Source of the DNA: JBCCWR01 sp039193385 | GTDB lineage: Bacteria > Verrucomicrobiota > Verrucomicrobiia > Methylacidiphilales > JBCCWR01 | Assembly (NCBI GenBank): GCA_039193385.1 | Contig: JBCCWR010000001.1 | Span: forward strand, 1 to 64,000 | Direction: 5' to 3' | DNA length: 64,000 bases | Shown here: positions 24,945 through 32,437 of the stretch, one piece after another | Layout: every line of letters starts with the position of its first letter | How positions within the stretch are numbered: the first letter of the stretch is position 1 | The notes under the pieces: generated by a model | The model's input: only the letters and a program-made list of their open reading frames with translations | Told to the model about the DNA's origin: nothing | Database searches by the model: none | Position numbers and translations under genes: made by a program

Positions 24945-26888
24945 CTAAGGAGCAGGAGATTCCACTTTATGTGCTTTTAAGGGATGGTCCGAATATTGAG
25001 TCCAACTGATAACTTTATCTCCTGAAAACATGACTACAGAGAGTCCGTAATACCAAATACTATCCGAGAAAGCGCGTGGCGTGCCTTGAACAGCGAGCAC
25101 GACATCCTTGGAAGAGCCTATAGTAAAGAAGTCAGGAGGATTGCTAACCGATTGACGAGGAAGAAGCTTCACTGTTAATGGGTCGTTATCCGTGCTGTTC
25201 CAGGTGGTGACTTTGCGATCTGAGAAGGTGACAGATGATAATTTATAAAACCAAACGTTGGCTTCTTTTGAAGTCGGTTCTCCCATAATACGTACAACAT
25301 CTTCCTCACTGGATCCCACAGTTATGAAATTCATGCTGTCGGTAGATGAAGCCTGAGAAACAGGGGCTATATTGGTTTCACTAGTTTTTTGTTTGCTTTC
25401 AGATGTGTTGGTGGTGGAAAGGGATTGTAAATCCTCCTCGGTTAGCTCAGTTATAACGGGTTTGATATCTGTCAAAATTTGAGGTGCTTCAGTAATAGAT
25501 TCTAATAGAGGCGTTTGAGATGGTTGCTCCGTTGTGGGTTCAATATCATCCTTTACTACTTCGGTTTCTTGATTGGATTCTGCGGAGGTTGTAGATAGAG
25601 GCTCTTGGACGCTAAGTCTTGGCTCCGAAATTTTTGGTTCAGTCGGTTTCTCAAGGCCCAGCTCTTCCAGAATATCTTTTGGTTCTGTTGAGTTCTTGGA
25701 TGTCGACTGAAACATTTGATCTGGCCGGAAGATAAAGAAAGCTGTCATGGTTGCGGCGTAGATAAAAATGAGTGCTATGATGATTAATAGTTTGAAGTCT
25801 ATTTCTTTTCTGGATTTTTTGTAGGTGCTAACATTGACTGCAGCAGTCTTATCATAATGTGAGGCAATGTTGTTCGGATCTGCTTCACGTGAGGTTGGAA
25901 GTTTTGGTAATGCTTCCGCTGGCTTATTTGGTTGATTTGATTGTTGATGGTGATTTGGCTGTATTTGTTGTTTAAATGGTTTGGGTGCTGAAGAAATGAG
26001 AGGTGCCGGAGAAACAGGGGTATTGGGGGTATTGGAAGTAAGATTAGCATTAGAAATACTTGGCTCATTTTCTTCAGGCTGTTCTGCAGAAAGATGTTCT
26101 TGGGGAGGATTTTCCTGTAGCAAAGGTGGAGTGGAAAGTGTTTGCGGGGATTCTCTATGTTCCGTCTGTTCTTGGTCTTCGGATGTCGTTTCGCTTAAGA
26201 CAGGTTCAGCCTCTTGTTGCTCAGTATGCTCCTCAGGTGTAAGTGAGTTGACCTGAAGGGGTATTTTCTTTGTCGGTGCTGACGATTTACTCTTTTCTCT
26301 TTTCTCAGAAGGCGTAGATGTTGATTGATCTATGGCTGAGGTTGAGACTTTTTGCTGTTGTGGTTCGCTTTGACCGAAAAACTGTGGAGGTGGCATAGCT
26401 TCAGGGCTAAGCCGCATAACAGGTCGCGGGGTCTTTTTGGTGGGAGCATCCGACTCGATGGGTTGGTCTAAGCTGAGTTCTGGTTGAGCAACAGGTTCTG
26501 ATGTGGCTGCAGGATTGGATGGTAAAGAAGTTTCGGCAGGGCTCTCTGCTTGTTGACTCGCTCCGTTAGTTTCTTTGTTTTGAGGAAGAATAGGCAAACT
26601 TTCTTCGAACTCATCGAACTTGATTTTTTCAACCGCTTGAATGTTGCCACGAGAAATTTTAACTGTATGTGCACCATCATCATCAATCTCTGCCGAGCAA
26701 ATTTTACCGTAGGCGATGTTAATCTCTTTGAGATGAGCCTTGGCATGGTCGCGGAGTTTGGAGTTCTCTGCAAATCGGTCCGGGTGCCACACATCGACCA
26801 GTTCGTAGTAGGCTTGGTTAATTTGCTCTGTGCTTGCACCTGGAAGCAGTCCTAAAATTTTGTAGTATTTGGTAAGATCTTGTTCCAT
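24945..26888 (-). CDS. Membrane protein: J domain, long linker, TM, two C-terminal repeats
   Basis: A 647-residue protein of unusual build. Residues 1-65 are a DnaJ domain with the HPD tripeptide (VDVWHPDRF). Residues about 95-360 are a low-complexity Ser/Pro/Glu/Gln linker. One TM helix lies about 364-386 (LLIIIALIFIYAATMTAFF). A second disordered stretch leads to two related units of about 65 residues: FITVGSSEEDVVRIMGEP...WFYKLSSVTFS and FFTIGSSKDVVLAVQGTP...WYYGLSVVMFS, similar to SmpA/OmlA-type modules. It may recruit Hsp70 (DnaK) to the inner membrane and sense something in the periplasm. Orientation and function are inferences. Confidence 0.8.
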   Translation of the reverse strand: MEQDLTKYYKILGLLPGASTEQINQAYYELVDVWHPDRFAENSKLRDHAKAHLKEINIAYGKICSAEIDDDGAHTVKISRGNIQAVEKIKFDEFEESLPILPQNKETNGASQQAESPAETSLPSNPAATSEPVAQPELSLDQPIESDAPTKKTPRPVMRLSPEAMPPPQFFGQSEPQQQKVSTSAIDQSTSTPSEKREKSKSSAPTKKIPLQVNSLTPEEHTEQQEAEPVLSETTSEDQEQTEHRESPQTLSTPPLLQENPPQEHLSAEQPEENEPSISNANLTSNTPNTPVSPAPLISSAPKPFKQQIQPNHHQQSNQPNKPAEALPKLPTSREADPNNIASHYDKTAAVNVSTYKKSRKEIDFKLLIIIALIFIYAATMTAFFIFRPDQMFQSTSKNSTEPKDILEELGLEKPTEPKISEPRLSVQEPLSTTSAESNQETEVVKDDIEPTTEQPSQTPLLESITEAPQILTDIKPVITELTEEDLQSLSTTNTSESKQKTSETNIAPVSQASSTDSMNFITVGSSEEDVVRIMGEPTSKEANVWFYKLSSVTFSDRKVTTWNSTDNDPLTVKLLPRQSVSNPPDFFTIGSSKDVVLAVQGTPRAFSDSIWYYGLSVVMFSGDKVISWTQYSDHPLKAHKVESPAP

Positions 26889-26914
26889 GTCCCAAGTCTA
26901 ATGAAATCAACTAA

Positions 26915-27322
26915 TTATGATAATTGTGGCCTAAGATATGGCTGTTGGTCAACGGGTCTTTTTAAGATAGTTACGCGTTCCGCTTTTGACGAGGTAAGAG
27001 CATTGGCCGTGCATTGATAAAGATTTCGGGAAAAATGAATAACTTTCTTATAGGAGTAACGAATGAATCCAGGCTTGTTCTGGTAGATGCGCATAACTCG
27101 CTCAAGGTCTTTGATAGCTTGTTCTGGGGTATGGCCCCAGCCGTAGGGTTGAATGAGGATGCGTACTGTATTATCTTTGGCTGCATATCCTTTTCTAATC
27201 TGTAGATCACGCTACACAAAGTTTTCATACACAGAATTAGCCAAAGTCTTGTTGGCGATGAGTGTTGATGTAAGTGAGATCAAAGTGATAAAAAGAATTG
27301 GTTTGAAGAAATTTTGCGTCAT
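26915..27322 (-). pseudogene. Secreted-protein gene interrupted by an in-frame TAG
   Basis: Reading leftward from the ATG at 27322 gives a signal peptide (MTQNFFKPILFITLISLTST, then LIANKTLANS), a TAG stop at 27214-27212 (codon 37), and then 98 further open codons in the same frame (RDLQIRKGY..VRILIQPYGWGHTPEQAIKD..) to a TAA at 26917. The post-stop sequence looks fully coding and continuous. It ends 27 bases upstream of the J-domain gene. Family not recognised. Either a recent nonsense mutation, a sequencing error, or a read-through site; only the first two are common. Confidence 0.65.
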
Positions 27323-27402
27323 AAAACAATAGAGAATTATTCATATAAATCATCAACTGGCAAAGAGGTTAAATAAGCTTTCCGTCTTCAATTTGCAGCC
27401 TT

Positions 27403-28077
27403 ATGAAAAAGATCGTATTAACTGGAGTTACTCGTGGACTCGGTGCCGCGCTGGCAAGGTATTTTTCTGAGCAGGGTCATGTTGTGCTGGGATGTGGCCG
27501 TTCTCAGGAAAATGTTTTAAAAATACAAAAAGAGCTGGGCGAACCGCATATGGTAGAAGTTGTTGATGTTGCAGATGATGAAGCCGTTAAACAGTGGGCT
27601 GAGCATATCATGGCTTCTTATGAAGCACCTGATTTTTTGATTAATAATGCAGCCTTGATGAATAAAACAGTTTCGTTATGGGAAGTGCCTGTTGAAAATT
27701 TTGATGCTGTTGTTGATGTTAATATCAAAGGCGTAGCCAATGTTATTCGTCATTTTGTGCCTGCTATGGTCATGCGTAAACGCGGTGTGATTATCAATTT
27801 TAGTTCAGGATGGGGACGTTCTGTTTCACCCGACGTGGCTCCCTATTGCGCCACTAAGTGGGCTATAGAAGGCTTGACCAAGGCGCTTGCACATGAATTA
27901 CCACAAGGTATGGCTGCTGTGCCTTTGAATCCCGGTATCATAGACACAGATATGCTGCGTAGTTGTTGGCAGGAATCGGCTGGTGCTTATCCCACGGCTG
28001 ATGAATGGGTTAAAAAGGCTGGTTCTAAGATTCTAAAAGTCGAAGCATCGGACAATGGTGTATCACTATCTGTGTGA
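27403..28077 (+). CDS. Short-chain dehydrogenase/reductase
   Basis: A 224-residue classical SDR. The nucleotide-binding motif is TGVTRGLGAALARYF (TGxxxGxG) at residues 7-21, NNAAL follows, and the catalytic set is the Ser of NFSSGWGR with YCATK (Tyr-x3-Lys). The Arg after GCG favours NADP(H). It ends a little earlier than most SDRs (about 245 residues). The substrate is unknown. It is divergent from the interrupted secreted-protein gene. Confidence 0.88.
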   Translation: MKKIVLTGVTRGLGAALARYFSEQGHVVLGCGRSQENVLKIQKELGEPHMVEVVDVADDEAVKQWAEHIMASYEAPDFLINNAALMNKTVSLWEVPVENFDAVVDVNIKGVANVIRHFVPAMVMRKRGVIINFSSGWGRSVSPDVAPYCATKWAIEGLTKALAHELPQGMAAVPLNPGIIDTDMLRSCWQESAGAYPTADEWVKKAGSKILKVEASDNGVSLSV

Positions 28078-28099
28078 TATGCTTTTTGATATCTTTAAA

Positions 28100-28181
28100 C
28101 CGGCATTGAGCAATAGCAACACGACCATCTTCCCAAGCTTTCACACATCTGACTCGCCCTCTATTGCTTAATACAGGTTAG
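28100..28181. repeat. Dispersed intergenic repeat, copy D (two opposing parts)
   Basis: CAATAGCAACACGACCATCT (28110-28129) is the reverse complement of the middle of copy B. The following segment from CCAAGCTTTCACACATCTG to GCTTAATACAGGTTA (28134-28180) matches copy G at 52136-52187 closely. Thus two half-copies in opposite orientation lie between the SDR and the small lipoprotein gene. Confidence 0.65.
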
Positions 28182-28224
28182 AATTGACTGGTCAAATCTC
28201 TCTTAACAATTTAGCAATGGACTA

Positions 28225-28425
28225 ATGAATATATTACGAGTTTGCATATTCTGTGGGGTGGGTGTTGTTCTGATTTTTAGTTTGAGTTCTTGTGCGCAAA
28301 TGCGCACAGATCCTGAAAAAGAGGGTTGGCAAGGACCAGGCGTCAGTAAAAACGAAGTGGATTACGCTGGTGAGCATCCAGCAGATACGCGCGTGGATGC
28401 TTTTCGTTTTAAGAAGACGCTATAG
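28225..28425 (+). CDS. Small predicted lipoprotein
   Basis: A 66-residue protein with a clear lipoprotein signal: hydrophobic VCIFCGVGVVLIFSL, then the lipobox LSSC giving a lipidated Cys at about residue 23. The mature part (AQMRTDPEKEGWQGPGVSKN) has 40-odd residues and is polar; no family recognised. Its last 17 bases overlap the convergent CreC-like kinase gene. Confidence 0.65.
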   Translation: MNILRVCIFCGVGVVLIFSLSSCAQMRTDPEKEGWQGPGVSKNEVDYAGEHPADTRVDAFRFKKTL

Positions 28426-29869
28426 GGAGTTGCAGTTGGGCTTTGGTTCCAGAGTCTTGGTTATTTCTTTTTGTCAGTTGAATTTCCCCACCGTGTAAAG
28501 TAGCCACTTCCTTCACAAAGGGAAGACCGAGCCCAGAGCTCTTGTGTTTTGAGTCAGGGCGAGGAAGTGAGTAGAAACGATCAAATATTTTATCTTGTGC
28601 GTACTCGGGGATACCCGTGCCTTGATCTTCGATCATTATATAGGCTATGGCATTCTTACAAGTAAGAGATACCTGAATGGCACCTTTCTTTGGGCTAAAA
28701 TCAATAGCGTTTTGCAGCAAATTTAAAATGGCCTGATGGAGTAGGAACGCATCACCCTTTACATAGATATGATCCTCTAAGTTCATTTGAAGACTTAACT
28801 GTTTTGCCATTAAAAGAGGGGTCCTGCTATTAATGGTTTGCTGGATTAATGGATTCAGATCGATCGGTTCATAGGTTTCAAGTGACTTAATAGATTCGAG
28901 AGAGGCCAGTCTTAGCATTTTTTCAATAATGCCTGTTATGCGTTGGGCCTCATTCTTGATGTTAGTGAGGAATTTATGGCGTTGCGCGAGTGACATACGT
29001 TCCTGCAAAAGTTCAGCCGCTCCTCGTATAGCCGAAACAGGGCTTTTAAGTTCGTGCGTTAATGTTTGTACATACTGTTCAACGTATTGGCGGCCTTCGA
29101 GGGCGTCCCGCATTTCTTCAAAAGCGAAGCCAAGTTTTTTTAATTCACGCGCCATGAAGAGTTGTGGCAATTTCACACGCTGGCCATCACGCACCTGACG
29201 AGCATACTGAGTTAAAGCGGATATGGGATGCGTGAGCCAGAATGAAATAAGCAGTCCGAGCATGATTGTGCCCAGACCGGCATATATTCCAGTGCGTATT
29301 ACTTTCTGAGTGGCGGTATGGATAAATTCACTCAGACCTGTTGTCGGTTTGCATAAGGTAAGCACACCAATAAGTTTGCCATCTTTTATCATAGGTGAGG
29401 CAACATAGAGCGTGCTGGCTGTGGGGTTAGATGGGTCATCTTTGGTGGAACGGGCCCCATATTTTCCCTGAAGCGTAAGCTTCACATCGCGCCAATGCGA
29501 ATAGTCTGCGCCGATTTTGGCTCTTTTCTCTGGTGCCCGCGAATCATAAAGGATGAATCCCTTGGCATCTGTTATGTATATATCGACATCAATATTATTT
29601 TTAAGACGTCCATAGATCTGTGCCTGAGGGTTCGTTGTGTGAACATGGGCGAAGATACGCTCAAGCTTTGCTTTATGAATGACATTATCTTGTTCATGCA
29701 GTGCTTGTGTAACCAGTGATGCCAGCAGATTGGATGAATCAACGAGTGATTCTTCAATGGACTCGAGATAGCGCGGGCGAAGCTCATTGATCACCGAATG
29801 GGTCAGATAATAAATACCAATAGCGGTAATTAAGATATAGGAAAGAAAGATGCCACGTCGTATGGTCAT
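28409..29869 (-). CDS. CreC-like sensor histidine kinase
   Basis: A 486-residue membrane kinase. TM1 is about residues 7-27; a CreC-like periplasmic sensor follows (LRPRYLESIEESLVDSSNLL, then DVDIYITDAKGFILYDS). TM2 is about 190-212, then HAMP, HisKA with LTHELKSPVSAIRGA (phospho-His), and HATPase_c with LNLLQNAIDFSP, IEDQGTGIP and SSGLGLPFVKE. E. coli CreC works with CreB; no response-regulator gene adjoins this kinase, so it is an orphan here. The similarity to CreC covers the N-terminus and domain order; the signal is unknown. Confidence 0.88.
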   Translation of the reverse strand: MTIRRGIFLSYILITAIGIYYLTHSVINELRPRYLESIEESLVDSSNLLASLVTQALHEQDNVIHKAKLERIFAHVHTTNPQAQIYGRLKNNIDVDIYITDAKGFILYDSRAPEKRAKIGADYSHWRDVKLTLQGKYGARSTKDDPSNPTASTLYVASPMIKDGKLIGVLTLCKPTTGLSEFIHTATQKVIRTGIYAGLGTIMLGLLISFWLTHPISALTQYARQVRDGQRVKLPQLFMARELKKLGFAFEEMRDALEGRQYVEQYVQTLTHELKSPVSAIRGAAELLQERMSLAQRHKFLTNIKNEAQRITGIIEKMLRLASLESIKSLETYEPIDLNPLIQQTINSRTPLLMAKQLSLQMNLEDHIYVKGDAFLLHQAILNLLQNAIDFSPKKGAIQVSLTCKNAIAYIMIEDQGTGIPEYAQDKIFDRFYSLPRPDSKHKSSGLGLPFVKEVATLHGGEIQLTKRNNQDSGTKAQLQLPIASS

Positions 29870-29986
29870 GAGATTTCATCAATTAACAATACTGCACAGA
29901 GTAACAGGATCACTTCCAATTAACAGCTTGACCCGTTAGATAGATTAAGGAAGATACGTTTACAAGCAACCAATGAAAAAACTACC

Positions 29987-30667
29987 ATGATTAAAACTAC
30001 CTTTCTCACCTTTATTTCTTTACTGACAGCATCTGTTTTGCAAGCTGCTGAACCTATCCAACTCTTTAATGGCAATGACATTGAAGGTTGGACGAAAAAA
30101 GGAGGAAACGCTACCTACGAAGTCATAGATGGTGTAATCATCGGTACCACCGCAAAAGATAATTCCCCTAATACCTTTCTTTGTCCGCCCAACAAATACG
30201 GTAACTTTGAGCTGACTTTTGAAGTGAATTGTGACACAGATTTGAATAGTGGAGTTCAGGTACGTTCACAAGATAATCCCTCAGATCTGCCTGATAGCCT
30301 GGATGAAAAATCAAAGAAGAAAGCCATAGGACGAACTAAATCCGGAAGTCTATGTGGGCCACAGGTTGAAATTGCTGCTAAACCAAAAGCGGGTTCTGTT
30401 TACTTTGAGGGTGTTGGCGGTTGGATTCTTTTATCCGATGAAAAATTAGCTTTGAAAAGCTACAAAAAGGATGCATGGAACAGCTATAAAGTTCGAGCCG
30501 TAGATTCGAACATTCAGGTCTGGATTAATGGTGAAAAAGTTACAGATGGAGAAGACACAATGTCTGGTTTCAAGGAGGGTTATATCGGGTTGCAGGTTCA
30601 CCGTATTAAACCGGGAACAGGACCTTTCCAGGTGCGTTTTCGCAATATTACGATTACTGAGCTATAA
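29987..30667 (+). CDS. DUF1080 (3-keto-disaccharide hydrolase-type) secreted protein
   Basis: A 226-residue exported protein. The signal peptide (TTFLTFISLLTASVLQAAE) is followed by one DUF1080 domain: PIQLFNGNDIEGWTKKGG, GNFELTFEVNCDTDLNSGVQ, GSLCGPQVEIAAKP, and the final QVRFRNITITEL. The fold is a concanavalin-like beta-sandwich common in Verrucomicrobiota and Planctomycetota; some members hydrolyse 3-keto-glycosides. The neighbouring sulfatase supports a role in glycan use. Substrate not determinable. Confidence 0.92.
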   Translation: MIKTTFLTFISLLTASVLQAAEPIQLFNGNDIEGWTKKGGNATYEVIDGVIIGTTAKDNSPNTFLCPPNKYGNFELTFEVNCDTDLNSGVQVRSQDNPSDLPDSLDEKSKKKAIGRTKSGSLCGPQVEIAAKPKAGSVYFEGVGGWILLSDEKLALKSYKKDAWNSYKVRAVDSNIQVWINGEKVTDGEDTMSGFKEGYIGLQVHRIKPGTGPFQVRFRNITITEL

Positions 30668-30708
30668 ATGAGGTTCTGTTATTCTTTTTCTTTTTGTGAC
30701 TAGGCACT

Positions 30709-32358
30709 TTAAAGATTTTCAAGTTCGGGAGGAATGATTACCTTTTTTCCTTTTATTTTAAGTTTCTGAACCAGGTCAATTTGTTCATCAACCTGTCCAG
30801 GTTCAGCAGCATTACCTCCGGGAATGAATTCGCCATAAGGTCGTTCGAAAATTTGCAGAACTTCGGTTAACTTCTTCTGCATCTCTTTTTTCTTAGGTTT
30901 GTATTCAGCAGATGCGGCTAGATTATCCATTTCTTTAGGGTCTTTGCTCATATTATAAAGCTGGTCTTCTTTCCAGAAACCAGGGTGATCAGCTCCTCTA
31001 AAACCTATACCTGGTCTATTTAAGGGGCTTATAGCTTTGGGTAACTTTTGGAGGCTGACTTTCTTGATCGTTTGGATTCGTTCCTGTGTATGACGTGAGG
31101 CGATGTATTTCCATTCGTGAGTCATGATGGCTCTGGCAGATCCTATTTCAAAATAAAGATGATCTCTCCATTCGTTTTGAGGTGCCTTACCATCTTTAAA
31201 TAGCGGGCTTAAACTGATACCATGTATTTTATAATCTGAGGGCACTTCAGCTTGAGCTAGATCAAAAAAAGTAGGCACCATATCTATATTTTGCACGAGT
31301 TCATTGCACTCTAATCCGGCAGATATACCTGCAGGCCAGCGCATTAGTAGGGGAATATGACTGCCGTTGTGTGCATACACACAGCCCTTATCGCTACTGC
31401 CGTGGTCTGGGGCAAAAACAACGAGTGTATTGTTATCTATGCCTAGTGCTTGAAGTTTATCCAGCAGTACTCCTAAGTTGGCATCTATCCATGCTCTACC
31501 GAAGTGGGTTTTAGGATCCAGACCTTTCTCCTGCAGAAGCTGCAAGAGGTTTTGACGTGCTTGGACAACTTCCGGGTCTGGCTCAACATAACCTTGTCCC
31601 GTGTTCTCTGGTTCTGTCATACTTTTGTACCATTCCCCATTGGGACCATGGAGTAAGGTGCTGCAATAGTGCAGGTAAAAAGGTTTCTTTTTTTGGGTCT
31701 GTGTTTCAATAAATTCCAGAGCGGCTTGCATGGTCCATTCTGGGTTATGAGAAGAGTAAGGCTTATTCATATTTCCCCAATAAATATGCTTAGCCCACGT
31801 AAAGCCCCGTTTCATGATCAACTTGCGATAAACGAGTTCATTCGCTTTAAAAACATCTGAAACCTCTGGGCTATGCTTCTCAGTCTTTACAGGCTTAATA
31901 CCGTACTTGAGTTCGTCCTCACTTGTCCCTTCAGTACCATGCACATGGTATTTGCCGACAAAACCTGTGGCATAGCCGTTAGCAGCGAGAACAGCTCCGA
32001 CATTCATATTATCCTCTTCCAGACCCATGTTGAATGCAACATGCCCTTGCTGGCCCGGAGGACATTCATTTAAATAAGACTTATCATAAGCTGCGCCTGC
32101 ATAGCGCCCTGTCAAAAAAGTGTAGCGTGAGGGGGTGCAAACAGTGCTGCTCACATAGGCTTTATTAAATTTAATACCCTCGGCGGCCATACGTTCTAGA
32201 TTTGGCGTGTAGGTTTCTCCACCATAAGGGCTTAATTCTTCAAAGTCCTGATCATCTATGAGAAACATAATAATATTGGGCTTCGAGGAAGCATGAGCCA
32301 TCTGGCACAAGACACCTATTAAGAAAATAGAAATTAGTTGAGTGAAAGCGGTCTTCAT
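30709..32358 (-). CDS. Type I sulfatase, secreted
   Basis: A 549-residue arylsulfatase-family enzyme that removes sulfate esters from polysaccharides or glycans. A signal peptide (LISIFLIGVLCQMAHAS) is followed by PNIIMFLIDDQDFEEL (metal-binding Asp residues). The formylglycine motif is CTPSRYTFLTGR with Cys74 as the residue to be matured, so a formylglycine-generating enzyme is needed elsewhere. Later metal site: VVFAPDHGSSDKG. Transcribed after the GH71/99-like gene in the same direction, with DUF1080 converging: together a small glycan-degradation cluster. Confidence 0.95.
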   Translation of the reverse strand: MKTAFTQLISIFLIGVLCQMAHASSKPNIIMFLIDDQDFEELSPYGGETYTPNLERMAAEGIKFNKAYVSSTVCTPSRYTFLTGRYAGAAYDKSYLNECPPGQQGHVAFNMGLEEDNMNVGAVLAANGYATGFVGKYHVHGTEGTSEDELKYGIKPVKTEKHSPEVSDVFKANELVYRKLIMKRGFTWAKHIYWGNMNKPYSSHNPEWTMQAALEFIETQTQKKKPFYLHYCSTLLHGPNGEWYKSMTEPENTGQGYVEPDPEVVQARQNLLQLLQEKGLDPKTHFGRAWIDANLGVLLDKLQALGIDNNTLVVFAPDHGSSDKGCVYAHNGSHIPLLMRWPAGISAGLECNELVQNIDMVPTFFDLAQAEVPSDYKIHGISLSPLFKDGKAPQNEWRDHLYFEIGSARAIMTHEWKYIASRHTQERIQTIKKVSLQKLPKAISPLNRPGIGFRGADHPGFWKEDQLYNMSKDPKEMDNLAASAEYKPKKKEMQKKLTEVLQIFERPYGEFIPGGNAAEPGQVDEQIDLVQKLKIKGKKVIIPPELENL

Positions 32359-32437
32359 AATCTGTGGTGATGTTAAGACTTGTTTTGCTATAAGATGCTT
32401 ACTTTTCAGTATGATTTAAATGTAAATTTCCAGTTTT

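Noticed and set aside
26971..27228. Minus-strand frame of 85 codons
   Set aside because: It is a different frame over the interrupted secreted-protein gene; the frame with the signal peptide and YGWGHTPEQ sequence is more protein-like.
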